Positions 32,407 to 44,036 of a DNA stretch of 64,000 nucleotides are shown here, piece by piece. The translations under genes were made by a program, and so were the position numbers. The notes under the pieces are model-generated. The model searched no databases, was not told the origin of the DNA, and saw only the letters and a list, made by a program, of their open reading frames with translations. How positions within the stretch are numbered: the stretch's first letter is position 1; each line of letters starts with the position of its first letter. Location: NCBI RefSeq assembly GCF_932526225.1, contig NC_064044.1:15997453-16061452 (forward strand), given 5' to 3'. This DNA is from Nematostella vectensis. Taxonomy: Eukaryota; Cnidaria; Anthozoa; Actiniaria; Edwardsiidae.

Positions 32407-33429
32407 CTCTGGCACGGCTCAAGATGGATTGCTGTAATTGCTGAGAGCTGGAAAACGGTCAACCATGCGGAATAACCAAAATCACTAATGGTTTATTAAA
32501 TGAAGTTTGATCTTTTAGAAAAATACAATATTGTGAACACCTAACATCAATAAAATAGTACTTTTAAATCTTTGTGCGGGCTGAACGTTTACTTAAACTT
32601 TGAAATTGTATATAATAAGCAAACTAGATCCTTCGCATATAATCCATTTAACGTAAAAATAGTTCCTTCCTTTTTATTACACTAGGGTGAAGTATACGGG
32701 GAGACTACGTTGTTACACACATTTTCATATTTTATTCAACTTTCTCAGTTTTTGCCTGCATGTGTTGCCGCGTGGCCGTAGCGCGCGAGGGAGGACGAAA
32801 CCACACCGAGTATTCAGATTATGCTACTTAACCAAGTGGTTCCGCTCGCTCGCAGTCCTAACCATGAGTTGGCCGCTTGGTTGATCGCGGGCGAATTTCA
32901 AAATATATATAAATTGTAATACGTGTAAAATAGGGGAAACATCCTTGTAAAAGCAATAACATACGGTTCATTTTGTCATTGTGGCTCATTTATACCTTGC
33001 TAGGATACAGAGTTTCTATCTCTACAACGACACGGTGAGAATAGAGACCGCAGAAACTGTTTGGGTCGGCCCTTTATGCCGTAACCACGCATTAAAAAAG
33101 GCTACGTCAAGAATTTCTCGTGAGACAAGGATTACCTACGCAAAAGGGTCAATGAAACTGTGTTTTTAGATGGTTGTTTAAAAATTTCATCGCATTTGTT
33201 CTCTTCTAATATTGAACGAAAGCAATAGCAAAGGTGCTTCTGAATAGGTATCGGACGTTATGAACACCGACCTGCCTTTCAAGGTACTATTAGGCAAGTA
33301 ATATAATAGATTTAAGTGTTATTACAAATGGATGTGTACCCAGTGTTTTATCGCTTGCCTCTTTTATATGTCAAAGCTCACATTCGTCATATCAAAGAAA
33401 AAATGGTTCTTCATCGTCCAGCTTTTTTA
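32407..33429. other. No recognised gene
   Basis: About 1 kb between two satellites, AT-rich with one GC-rich island near 32765-32890. No protein or RNA recognised. Confidence 0.4.
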
Positions 33430-35290
33430 TTGTGAGACGCGCGCTACCGTGGCCACCAATACAAAGTGTTATAGTGCGACGCGCGCTACCGTGGCCACCA
33501 ATGCAAAGACCCTGTCCCCACGTATCCGGTTTTGTTTGAAAACGCACCCTTTTTGTTCCGTTTTCAGAAAGATCCGCGTCCCACGAAGCGTTTGATACGA
33601 CCCGTCCCCACGAGAACGCAGAAACGATACGAAAACAAGCTCTACAGCGCATGCGTACTCGTTCGCCAAGTGGACTGGACCTAAGTTATCACACCATCGT
33701 TTTCGAAAGGTTCCGTCTACGTCCGTCCCCACGGCACCGTTTTAAAATCATTCCGTTATCGGTCATCGTTTAAGCGTGGACGATACCCGTAACCGTAACA
33801 AAAAAGTTGCGTTTTCAAACGAAAACGGATACGTGGCGACGGGGTCAAAGTGTTATAGTACGACGCGCGCTACCGTGGCCACCAAAACAAAGTGTTATAG
33901 TGCGACGTGCGCTACCGTGGCCACCAATACAAAGTGTTATAGTACGACGCGTGCTACCGTGGCCACCAATACAAAGTGTTATAGTGCGACGCGCGCTACC
34001 GTGGCCACCAATACAAAGTGTTATAGTGCGACGCGCGCTACCGTAGCCACCAATACAAAGTGTTTAGTATGACGCATGCTACCGTGGCCACCAATACAAA
34101 GTGTTATAGTGTGACGCGCGCTACTGTGGCCACCAATACAAAGTGTTATAGTGCGACGCGCGCTACCGTAGCCACCAATACAAAGTGTTTAGTATGACGC
34201 ATGCTACCGTGGCCACCAATACAAAGTGTTATAGTGTGACGCGCGCTACTGTGGCCACCAATACAAAGTGTTATAGTGTGACGCGCGCTACCGTGGCCAC
34301 CAATACAAAGTGTTATAGTGCGACGGGCGCTACCGTGGCCACCAATACAAAGTGTTATAGTGCGACGCGCGCTACCGTAGCCACCAATACAAAGTGTTTA
34401 GTATGACGCATGCTACCGTGGCCACCAATACAAAGTGTTATAGTGTGACGCGCGCTACTATGGCCACCAATACAAAGTGTTATAGTGTGACGTGCGCTAC
34501 CGTGGCCACCAATACAAAGTGTTATAGTGCGAGTGCGCTACGGTGGCCACCAATACAAAGTGTTATAGTGCGACGGGCGCTACCGTGGCCACCAACACAA
34601 AGTGTTATAGAGCGACGCGCGCTACCGTGGCCACCAATACAAAGTGTTATAGTGCGACGTGCGCTACCGTGGCCACCAATACAAAGTGTTATAGTGCGAC
34701 GCGCGCTACCATGGCCACCAGTACAAAGTGTGACGTGTGCTACCGTGGCCACCAGTACAAAGTGTTATAGTGCGACGCGCGCTACCGTGGCCACCAACAC
34801 AAAGTGTTATAGTGTGCCGTGCGCTAACGTGGCCACCAATACAAAGTGTTATAGTGTGCCGTGCGCTAACGTGGCCACCAATACAAAGTGTTATAGTGCG
34901 ACGCGCGCTACCGTGGCCACCAATACAAAGTGTTATAGTGTGCCGTGCGCTAACGTGGCCACCAATACAAAGTGTTATAGTGTGCCGTGCGCTACCGTGG
35001 CCACCAATACAAAGTGTTATAGTGTGCCGTGCGCTAACGTGGCCACCAATACAAAGTGTTATAGTGCGACGCGCGCTACCGTGGCCACCAATACAAAGTG
35101 TTATAGTGTGCCGTGCGCTAACGTGGCCACCAATACAAAGTGTTATAGTGCGACGCGCGCTACCGTGGCCACCAACACAAAGTGTTATAGTGCGACCCGC
35201 GCTACCATGGCCACCAGTACAAAGCGTTAAAGTGTGAAGTGTGCTACCGTGGCCACCAAAACAGTGTTATAGTGTGGCGCGCGCTACCGT
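33430..35290. repeat. 42-bp satellite (about 36 copies) interrupted by a MITE
   Basis: The unit contains GACGCGCGCTACCGTGGCC, ACCAATACAAAGTG and TTATAGTGC. Two copies lie at 33434-33508; the rest lie after a 337-bp insertion. Variants GCTAACGTGG and AGTATGACGCATG are clustered. Because 42 = 14 x 3, frames of 14-residue repeats (CYSATRATVATNTK) stay open. Other frames and the minus strand are open too, so coding is unlikely. Confidence 0.95.
33509..33845. mobile_element. 337-bp MITE inserted in the 42-bp satellite, TSD CAAAG
   Basis: The left end ACCCTGTCCCCACGTATCCG and the right end in inverted form (ACCCCGTCGCCACGTATCCG) match. Similarity continues about 45 bp inwards through GTTTGAAAACGCA. 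CAAAG flanks both sides (33504-33508, 33846-33850), and removing the element with one CAAAG restores a normal satellite unit. The motif CGTCCCCACG recurs inside. No transposase. Confidence 0.88.
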
Positions 35291-35504
35291 CAATTGTGTC
35301 AGTTATACGGACGGGTAAAATGCACGATGATTTATAGGATGTTGAGCATGGATTTGTTGATTTTATGTTATCTCACCCTAAACCAGGTAGGATATAATAG
35401 CTTTCCCATAAAATATGGAGAGTAAATCCTTGACATACATGCGATTATCTAATCTGTGTTATCGAGCATCTCCGCTCTGAGGCAATGGCTAAATCTCTTT
35501 ATCC

Positions 35505-35812
35505 TACTCATAGTCTAATGTTTTACATAGGGAGTCGCACCCCCTCCCCCCTCAGATTCGCTTGGCACCTGTCTAAGGGAAAGAGGACTATATCACCTCC
35601 GTCTGCTGTTTGTCATAGCGATTCATTATCTAATGTACCTCACCTCCGTCTAATGTTTGTCATAGGTAGTCATCATCTTAAGTACCTCACCTCTGTCTAA
35701 TGTTTGTCACAGGGAGTCCCCCTCACGTTTTGCTTGGCACCTGTCTAAGGTAAATGACTATATCACCTCCGCCTACTGTTTGTCATAGGGAGTCATTATC
35801 TTATGTACCTCA
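35505..35812. repeat. 172-bp repeat, about two copies, 3' of MGAT4
   Basis: CTTGGCACCTGTCTAAGG occurs at 35561 and 35733. Between and around them GTTTGTCATAGGGAGTC and TACCTCACCTC recur as shorter sub-repeats. The block ends beside the MGAT4 stop codon. Confidence 0.7.
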
Positions 35813-35826
35813 AAGGCACTCCTCTC

Positions 35827-38028
35827 CTACCAGGCCCACACGGCAATCTCTTGGATGGCCAACCAACGAATCATATTATGACTATCTACGTTTAACTTGG
35901 TAATCGAAAGTCTTAAACACTTGCTCTCAATCGCCTGATCTCTAGACATTCCAGCGCAGATCGTCGCTGTGCCGCTGAACTCTTTCCATTTTGAAAAATC
36001 CAAACATGTGTCGTTAGCATTGATTGCATGACTAGTTTCTAGTCGAACAGCACCAAACGTGTCTTCTGGGGCTACAGTTATACCTGAGACGAAAACGACT
36101 TTTCGTAGTTTTAATGTCTTGTTGAATACAATAGTGATGGAGTCACCTATTCGGACAGTCTTCGCCCAAAACCTCGAGTTCAGCTCCTGATGATAAGCCG
36201 TGTTGATATCTACATTGTCGACGGTGTCGGCCATAGTTGTGCTTAGAACTGCTGGCGGGTTTTTATGCGAGTGGAACCTTTTTCTCGTCCTCGTTTTTGA
36301 TGCTGCGATCTTTTCGTAGCCCGCCAGTGGTCTAACCTGCCCTTTTAGGGAAGATACCTTACCAATGTGGATAAACATTGGGGCCTGGTGTCTCGCCCAT
36401 GAAGGATTCCCGTACAACTCAAAGGTAGCGAATTGCCGAAACAACCAGTCAATGGGGTAAACCCAGTAGTACATTTTAAAGAAAACAGATAGACGCCTTG
36501 TGTCCGCACTCTTGAACACCATCCCGATGAACCCTGCGAACCCCATCTCTAGAAACAACCACTCTTTCTTCTCATTCTCCGTGATAAATTCCTTTGTTGC
36601 TTTAAAGTACCCCTTTTGGGAGATGACGTCATCTTCCAACTGCATGTAATACCGGCCCAGGCTTCCTGCGTAGCCGAATAAGAAGGCGTAGTCGATGCAT
36701 TGTTTCGAGCGCCAGTACACACGGCTCTGGGAGTCGCCGTAGAGCAGTGGTAGACCTGTAAGCGGTGGGTAATACGAGGCGGGTGCCGTGATCACTTGAA
36801 TCAAGCCAGAGGCCAGTTCTGAAGGGAATTTCTCGCTAATGTTATGTGCCACGTCCTCGGCCTGTTGAGGGTTGTTGAGGTCTGCTACAAACACGACAAT
36901 CAGTACTTGGTTTTTGTCTTGCTTGTCTAGGCCGTCCACCAGGCCTTGAAGGGTGTTGAGTAAATAGCTGGCGTTGGCGCGTTGAACTGTGGGTAATCCT
37001 ATAACCAGGAAGGCTAGAAACCAATTGATAAACAATTGATAATCACTAAACACAATTGATAGTCCCTAAACACAATTGATAAACAATTGATAATCCCTAA
37101 ACACAATTGATAAACAATTGATAATCCCTAAACACAATTGATAAACAATTGATAATCCCTAAACACAATTGATAAACAATTGATAATCACTAAACACAAT
37201 TGATAAACAATTGATAATCACTAAACACAATTGATAAACAATTGATAATCACTAAACGCAATTGATAAACAATTGATAAATCTCTAAACACAATTGATAA
37301 TCAATTGATAATTACTAAGCACAATTGATAAACAAGTGATAATTACTAAGCACAATTGATAAACAAGTGATAATTACTAAGCACAATTGATAATCAATTG
37401 ATAAACACTAAACACAATTGATAATCAATTGATAAACACTAAACACAATTGATAATCAATTGATAAATCCCCGAACACAATTGATAATCAATTGATAATC
37501 ACTAAGCACAATTGATTATCAATTGATAATTACTAAACACAATTGATAAACAATTGATAATTACTAAGCACAATCGATACTCAATTGATTATCACTAAAC
37601 ACAATTGATAATCAATTGGTAATCACAAAACGTCGCTAAATGCATCATTGATAACATCATATCACTATAATCACCTTCTTCAAAACCATCATCGTCATCA
37701 CCATCATCATCATCAAAATCATCATCGTCATCACCTTCATCATCATCAAAATCATCATCGTCATCACCATCATCATCATCAACATCGCCATAGCTATCAC
37801 CATCATCATCATCGCCATCGCTATCACCATCATCATCATCATCATCGCTTCGCTATCACCATCATCATTATCTTCATCGCCATCATCACAGCCGCCCTTT
37901 CTCCCACATAAGGGCTATACAATTACCCTGATCATCCAGTGTTGTATTTCCAGCAATTAAGGTCGCGTTTGTCATGAACTGATTTTCCAAATGATGGCCC
38001 CGTTTTCCATTTGGATTTTCCGTGTGGA
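35827..38028 (-). CDS. MGAT4 / GnT-IV (GT54) N-acetylglucosaminyltransferase, last two visible exons
   Basis: The family adds beta-1,4-GlcNAc to the alpha-1,3-mannose arm of N-glycans in the Golgi. Exons are 38028-37927 (phase 1 donor, CAGG|GTAATT) and 36998-35827 (stop TAG), giving 423 visible residues. The large exon begins GLPTVQRANASYL (human GIPTVKREVKSYL). It continues with VVFVADLNN, SYYPPLTGLP, the metal-binding acidic motif QLEDDV, LEMGFAGFIGMVFKSAD, YPIDWLF and IHIGKVSSLKG, all family landmarks in order. The last 130 residues correspond to the beta-rich C-terminal lectin-like domain of GnT-IV. The upstream exon (HTENPNGKRG...LIAGNTTLDDQ) is stem-like, with sequons NAT and NTT. The N-terminal membrane anchor exon was not found. 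An apparent Met at 37053 lies inside the repeat-filled intron and is not the start. MGAT4A/B versus C cannot be settled. Confidence 0.92.
37030..37625. repeat. 31-bp satellite abutting the MGAT4 splice acceptor
   Basis: About 19 copies of a unit like ACACAATTGATAAACAATTG plus ATAATCACTAA. CAATTG palindromes occur twice per unit. The array starts about 30 bp from the acceptor of the last MGAT4 exon. On the gene strand every unit reads TTGTGTTTAG, which looks like a weak 3' splice site. Confidence 0.93.
37680..37895. repeat. ATC/CAT trinucleotide microsatellite
   Basis: CATCAT/CACCAT repeats with a longer period of about 33 bp (CATCATCGTCATCACC blocks), in the same MGAT4 intron as the 31-bp array. 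Confidence 0.93.
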
Positions 38029-38254
38029 CTGAAAAAAACCAACATAAGGTCAAAATGAAATATTCAACACCTCTGTGTTAACTGTAAGTAGTTCCGCTGA
38101 CGTTTCGAGCGATAGACTTTTTTTGCTCCGATGAACGCCTAAGATCTTCATAACTCGAGCTCGCGCTATAATTCCGCTGTGTTGAGAGCAAATATAAAGG
38201 CCTATAACGACGATTTATGCAGATTTGTGGATGCAGCCTACATTTAAAGTACAT

Positions 38255-38290
38255 TTGACGATTTTGGCTCCTTGCCGCCAAAATCGTCAA
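38255..38290. other. Perfect 14-bp stem-loop
   Basis: TTGACGATTTTGGC (38255-38268) and GCCAAAATCGTCAA (38277-38290) pair perfectly around an 8-base loop. It lies about 230 bp upstream of the visible MGAT4 exon. Function unknown; it may be a remnant of a repeat element. Confidence 0.7.
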
Positions 38291-38640
38291 TTCTCAAGAG
38301 CTTTGCAAGCCGAGTGTGCAATTCGCGCTAACCTTGCAGTACAGGATACTTATTCTATTTGATCACGACGAGATCCGTTTCAATCTCTCGTTATCTCTCA
38401 AAGCCTCGACAAAATTGCTGTCGGTTGAGAGAGTCAGAGACAGCTGCAGCTCTTCATGTTGGAAGGATGCTTATGGGGAAAAAAAGACGGTTGTTTGAAA
38501 CCAACATATCAATTGAGTATCGTTGTAGGCAGGTAAGTTTAAGCAGTTTAGCGGTAAGTACGTGATATGTACATTGCCTTATCTTTGTTTTCCGAATCTT
38601 TTGGCTATAATGCCCGTTATCTCGCCTCCGACAGCATTTG

Positions 38641-38933
38641 CAGGCCCGTACCCACGATTTTTTTACCCATTAATTTTTCTGGGGGGGGGTAAGAGGGGGT
38701 AGTTTTGATAAAAATCTGAACATCCCAGAAAAAAAAAGTTTTTATGCCTTTGCATTGTCGCTACGGGATGTTTATCGACGGATTTGGCTACATACCAGAC
38801 TGATATAGCTTATGCTTTATAGCTTTTGTCTACAAATAGCACGTCTATTGAGAACCGAAAGTGGACCTGCGGCCGTTGTGGCGGGGGGGGGGGGTGCGTT
38901 CGCACCCCCTGGACCCCCCTGGGTACGGGCCTG
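38641..38933. mobile_element. 293-bp MITE, TIR CAGGCCCGTACCCA, TSD ATTTG
   Basis: Perfect 14-bp terminal inverted repeats CAGGCCCGTACCCA are flanked by ATTTG on both sides (38636-38640, 38934-38938). G- and C-runs sit just inside each end. A degenerate relative in opposite orientation is at 10719-11040. The TIR is also close to that of the element at 46267-46551. Confidence 0.9.
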
Positions 38934-39128
38934 ATTTGGTACATTCGAACGCTTGAGTGACATACATGTCATAGCGAAACGGAGCCCCATACCTAAAAAA
39001 AGGTAGCGAATATTGGTAACCCATCGACTCGAGTTTTCGTGACGCAATGTCCGTCTGTCCGTCTGTAAACTAAACTATCAATAACTATCTGTGTCAAGGG
39101 AGTTGCAAAACTGTGGTCACGTGATTTG

Positions 39129-39148
39129 TGACGTCATCAATGACGTCA
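39129..39148. promoter_or_regulatory. Paired perfect CREs
   Basis: TGACGTCA occurs at 39129-39136 and again at 39141-39148, 12 bp start to start. No gene start was recognised next to it; it might serve unseen 5' exons of MGAT4 (minus strand). Confidence 0.35.
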
Positions 39149-39802
39149 CTAAAGGCAAAGATACATACATACATTTACTGTGATTTGGCTGCTAGAAGGG
39201 GTGGGGGGGGCTGGGCAACCGCTGGCTACGCCCATGCAAGGGAACACCTGAGTCTTCCTCAAACCTTACAAGATCGTTGTCAATATAAGCAGCATGTTAG
39301 ATACCATGAAATTATATCGAAACCACTTGAACAGAAACTTTTGAAAAAATCAAATCTCGGACTTGTAGTTTTCCCGTTAGCAAAGAGGTCAGTAGACAGT
39401 ACTGTGGCTCGAAGTATGATGTGATTGTTCCCTGTCGCCGAAATCGTTTGATGCGCAATTTTCTTCGTCGCAACTGGGCGACAGTAACAGAGAAGCCATT
39501 TCCTTGATTAGTTGACAAGTCATGGGAGCAAATTTGAGTTATCGGGATCGAGTTAGGGCCCCCGCCACCACCACCGGGTTTTGAATAAGGAAACATACGA
39601 ATAAGGAAATGGAAAAGAGAAACTAAAAGCAAACCGATCAGCCTCACTGCCCTAATGAGTTGAGACTCGTGATAAGTCATTGTTCTTGTGTTGCTATATA
39701 AAAATTTATGTTACTAACTCGATTGCCCTTCGCTGTGTCAAATCGTTTAGACTTTTTTTTTTAGACTTTTTTTATTGTATCAAATTGTTATTTGTAGTAG
39801 GT

Positions 39803-39848
39803 GTGACTGATCCGCAAATAGACCAGCTAATCGAGACGGATCAGTCAC
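39803..39848. other. 12-bp stem-loop near the LINE 3' end
   Basis: GTGACTGATCCG (39803-39814) and CGGATCAGTCAC (39837-39848) form a perfect stem with a 22-base loop. It lies just beyond the probable 3' end of the LINE, where structured 3' tails are used as recognition sites by some LINE reverse transcriptases. The link is inference. Confidence 0.5.
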
Positions 39849-39879
39849 TTACTTATTTACATAAATATTAAATATAATT

Positions 39880-42600
39880 GTATAAGCAAAGTTAAGTGAG
39901 AACTAGTATATTATGGAAATTTGAAAATTTGAAAAAAAAAATTGGAGAAAAATGAAAATTTAAATAAACACTTCTGGTCTTAGAGAAAAAAAGAGCATTA
40001 ACAGCATTATTTATCTGATGATAAAAAAAAGGGGAAAACAAAGCAAACATAAGTATGTGAGTTTATGATACCAATAAATTATGATTTTTCAAAGCTGTGC
40101 TGATTTGGCAGACATCAATATAGTCATCATATTTAATAAGGATATCAACAAGGGCTGAACGCAGTTTTGTTTTAAACTGTTTTTTGGAGGACTCTCTCAA
40201 TGACTGTGGCAGCTCATTCCACACCCTTGCGCCCACTCTTGAAAAAGAATTTCGCTGGATTTCAAGTCTAGATTTTTGTATGTAGAATTTATTTGAGGTT
40301 GATGATCGTGTATTGTAAGAATGAACGCTTTTGGTATCCGTGAAAAGGTTTAGAATATTGGGTGGGGCGGTTCCATTTCGGATATCATACATAAGATGGC
40401 ACACCTGTTCAAAATATAACGACTGTATGGGTAAAATATTAGTTCTAGTGAAAAAGGGGACCGCATGATCACTTTTTTGAGCGAAAAACATAAAGCGCAG
40501 AGCACGTTTTTGTAAGTATAGAATTTTGTTCAAGTAACACTTACTGGCATGACCCCACACGGTCACTACGTACGAAATGTGGGGCAAGATTAAGGACTGG
40601 TAGATATGAAGTAGGGTTTTGGTTGGGACAAAATGTCGCAGTTTAGCTATCAATCCCACAGTTCTGCTTATCTTTGTTGTAATATGCTCAATGTGGTATT
40701 TGAAGGTGAGATTTTTATCAATTAGTACCCCAAGGTACTTGACGTACTCTTTACACTCAAGACTGACAGTTTTTTTTATCATTATCATAAATTAGTATTT
40801 TAGGATGACAAGCTAGAGTTTTTTGGTATGGATGGAAAATGACGAAATTTGATTTCTTTATATTTAGCGTTAATTTATTTGCCGTAAGCCAATTATAGAC
40901 TTTAAACAGCTCATTATTTACAGTAGTTTCTATTGATTTGCCACTTTTACCGGCATACAGGATATTCGTGTCATCAGCAAAAAGAAAGAAATTTAGTTTA
41001 TCTGAGGAGTACTGCATGTCATTCATGTAAATCAGAAACAATAGCAGTCCAAGGATCGAGCTCTGTGGAACTCCGCAAGTAATGGAGGATTTCTCAGATA
41101 TGCAATTTTTTTTATTTCAGTTGTCTGTTTGCGATTTGTTAAGTATGAGGAAAACCAATCATTTATGACACCCCTGAAACCGTAAAAATTTAATTTTTCT
41201 AAAAGGATATCATGGTCAACCGTATCGAAAGCTTTTTTTCAAATCCAGGAAGATACCACAAGAGTAAAAGCGGTTGTCCATGTTTCTTTGAATCGTGTTA
41301 ATTATGTCTAATGTTGCATGTTGTGTGTTGAATGGGACTTTCGAAAACCATATTGAGCCTTGTATAACAACCCTTTATCCTCAATAAAGGAGACCATTTT
41401 GGTGTATACCAGTTTTTCATAAATCCTGTTAAGGTTGGATAAAAGTGATATGGGCCTGTAATTGTTCGGGTCGAGTTCATCATCTGCCTTGAAGACTGGG
41501 GCAATTTTTGACATCTTTAGTTTATCAGGGTAAGTTCCCTGGGCAACAGACATATTAAGAAGTAAAGCTAGAGGGTGACTAATGATATGACTCGCACATT
41601 TCAAAAGCTGGGTAGGACATGAGTAAAGTCCACATGCCTTATGATTGGGAATTGACATTATTTCAAGCTGTACCTCTGCGGCGGTAACTGATCGGAACAA
41701 AAACGAAGACGGGGGGGGGGGGGGGGGGGAATTTGACGTGGCAAGGTAATTCCTAAAATTATGTTGAGATGGGGGCAGTTTGTTGGCTAATCTGCGACCT
41801 ACGGAAACAAAATGATTGTTTAAAATGTTGGATACGCGCAGGGGGCCTTAGTTATGTTATTATTATTTAGGTCATTAATGGCATTAACGTATTTAGATGA
41901 TTTAGTCCTCCGTTGCAATAGGGAGTTTATCCCCTCCCAAGTTTTTTTCATATTTGAAATATTATTTTCAAAATAGCTAATAGCTTTTTTACTAGATCGA
42001 ATTAGAGCATTTAATTTATTACGATAGTATTTATATCTACTTGTATTTCCAGAGGCGTGATATAGCCTATTTTTTATCTTTATTAAGGTTCTTGTCCCCT
42101 TTGTAATCCAGGGTTTGGTTAATTGCTTTATTTTTCTTTTTGAGAGGGTTTTTAATGGTGCATGTTTATTAACAAGCTTGTTTAGTTTTTTGTAAAACGA
42201 AGAAAATATTTTATTTATGTCGTGACGGCCGTTATCAACGAGACTGTCCCAGTCAACTTGAGATACGTCATTTGTAAATTTCTCTTCTGAGAAATTTGAA
42301 AAATCGCGCACTTTCCTCTTTTCGTTAATTGGTTTAGCCTTAGCCGATGAAAAGAAGCAGAACTGTGGTCGCTAACATCTGTGACAGTATTCCCACTACA
42401 CGTGACCTGTTCGGGAGAGTTAACAAAAATGTTATCGATCAGTGTCGCGGAGTTTTTGTGTACTCGCGTAGGCTTGTCAATAGTGGGAATGAGGTAACAG
42501 CTTAAGAGAGACAAAAGAGAGACAAATTATGGGCATATTGACACCTAGTACTTTTGAGGAGATCGATATTGGTATCTGCCAAAATACACACCATTTTGCC
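39880..42600 (-). pseudogene. 5'-truncated, decayed non-LTR retrotransposon (CR1/Jockey-like LINE)
   Basis: Read on the minus strand, in order. About 42600-42330: tail of an apurinic endonuclease (DTNIDLL, PTIDKPTRVHKNSATLID, then VSDHS). 42311-41820: basic linker. 41700-41308: reverse transcriptase start (NNYRPISLL, YGFRKSHST). About 41090-40760: catalytic palm (GVPQSS, then FADDT). 40788-40063: thumb and C-terminal domain (VKYLGVLID, SYVVTVWGH, then WNELPQSLR). Frames shift between blocks and a 20-base G-run interrupts at about 41710, so no single frame remains. The first part of the endonuclease and any ORF1 are missing. The 5' break lies at an inverted repeat starting at 42604. The AT-rich stretch 39880-40060 is the probable 3' tail. 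Confidence 0.9.
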
Positions 42601-42603
42601 AGA

Positions 42604-42900
42604 CAATGCGTGCAATCGCTTTCACAAATGAATCTAGCAAAAAAGAAGAAATCTACCTCTCATCTAATAAATATCGGGTAGCCAAGGTGTTAATTGACAA
42701 CAAGCACTATATGTCAAAATGTGGTTTTGTTAGCAAGGTCAAATTCCTTCTACACGTGTACGTAGTCAAGTAAAGCGTGAATATTTCTCCTCTAAATATA
42801 TTAATGCGTTTGGAAAGAAAGCCCAAGATACAAATACGATACGGTAATAAGATTTCCTCTTTTTTGCTAGATTCATTTGTGAAAGCGATTGCACGCATTG
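42604..42900. repeat. Inverted repeat, ~50-bp arms, 190-bp loop
   Basis: The arm at 42604-42656 (CAATGCGTGCAATCGCTTTC, then CACAAATGAATCTAGCAAAA) is matched in inverted form at about 42849-42900, perfect over 43 bp and with one mismatch beyond. It adjoins the truncated 5' end of the LINE. Confidence 0.85.
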
Positions 42901-43086
42901 CGTAATTTGACCTTTTGTAGCAGATAGAGTCTCATGTTCACAGCTCCGTTTAGCAGCAAAGCACGTTAAAGCAACCAAAATTACCCGACGAAAATGCTGT
43001 TGGACTTGTTCTGAATAAACTGTAATGCCTAAATACTGTTTCAACTCGAATTAAAAGGTATCATGTAAGTACCCCCCCCCCCCCCC

Positions 43087-43275
43087 CCCGGATTTGAATA
43101 AGGAACTGAGCGAATAAGGAAACAGACGAATAAGGAACTGCGAATAAGGAACCAGAATCACACTGGTGACGAATTGACTCTATTTTTGTGGACGAGTTGA
43201 CTCTACTTGTGGACGAATTGACTCAATTTGTGGACGAAATGGTTGTGGACGACACGGTTTGTGGAAGAAGTGACT
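43087..43275. repeat. Two short degenerate repeats
   Basis: CGAATAAGGAA(C) recurs four times at 43087-43150. TGTGGACGA(A/G)TTGACTC recurs about four times at 43165-43275. The GAATAAGGAAAC motif after a C/G-rich run also occurs at about 39575-39610, on the other side of the LINE. Confidence 0.6.
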
Positions 43276-43933
43276 AGAAACCTTTTTTTTTTCAGGGATA
43301 TTATAATCCAGGTTCCATTATGATAACGATGAACATTATAAATAAGATCTTCGTGTTCTAACAAAGAACCGCCAGTGTTTGTTTCAAAGCGACTATCGCC
43401 TACCCTTCTAAACCACTCTTAATAAAACTCACCTTTCCCTGCTGATCGCGAATTGTATATCAAGAGACCGCAACCAAAGCATAACAAACTAGTCAGCAAA
43501 CCCTTCGCAAACGAAGCACCCCGAAATCGCATAATACGCCACATTACTTTGGTGAGTTATCCGGTGTAGTCTCCCTAAAACACACAGACGTTTCATGTAT
43601 CACACAAGGAATGATCTCTTCGAGTCGGCTACAATTACACGAACCTTTGCGAATTACGTACGACAAAGGGATGGAGCAAGCTTCTCAGATCGCCGGATCT
43701 GATCTCGCCGTCGTGCCCTGAGAACGGGGCAATATTAACGTCTAAACAAAACTGACCTGTCGTGGGACAAGAGTTTCGATTCCCACATGTACTAGAGTTC
43801 TTTCTCAGAATCAGGAGCGTGCACGGGGGGCTGCCTGAGAATAGCACGTGTTAATGTCACGACAGGACACGCGCATGGAAACGAGGCTCTCGGGTTCTCA
43901 AGTAAAACAAACTTGTTTCCTGAGCAGACGTCC

Positions 43934-44036
43934 TGTCACGCTATGCTGTTCTGACCCCTGTCACGCTATGCTGTTCTGAGAAATGTCACGCTATGCTGTT
44001 CTGAGAAATGTCACGCTATGCTGTTCTGAGAAATGT
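43934..44036. repeat. 25-bp tandem repeat x 4
   Basis: Four copies of TGTCACGCTATGCTGTTCTG plus AGAAA; the first carries ACCCC instead of AGAAA. Confidence 0.9.

Noticed and set aside
30707-32462. Minus-strand open frames of 571 and 338 codons rich in Pro/Gly
   Set aside because: Translations of the 30-bp array in several frames and on both strands; no start context or domain.
33776-35237. Repeat proteins with a 14-residue unit
   Set aside because: The 42-bp unit keeps frames open by length; another plus frame and the minus strand are also open, and a MITE interrupts the array.
36999-37053. Met at 37053 as the MGAT4 start
   Set aside because: It lies in the intron array upstream of a valid acceptor, and a phase-matched upstream exon exists at 37927-38028.
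39312-39680. Signal-anchor-like N-terminus as a possible first MGAT4 exon
   Set aside because: The hydrophobic part overlaps a GAATAAGGAA repeat also present at 43.1 kb, and no donor in matching phase was found.
43635-43847. 70-codon minus frame with a GEIRSGDLRSL stretch
   Set aside because: Resembles repeat-derived spurious predictions; no start or splice support.
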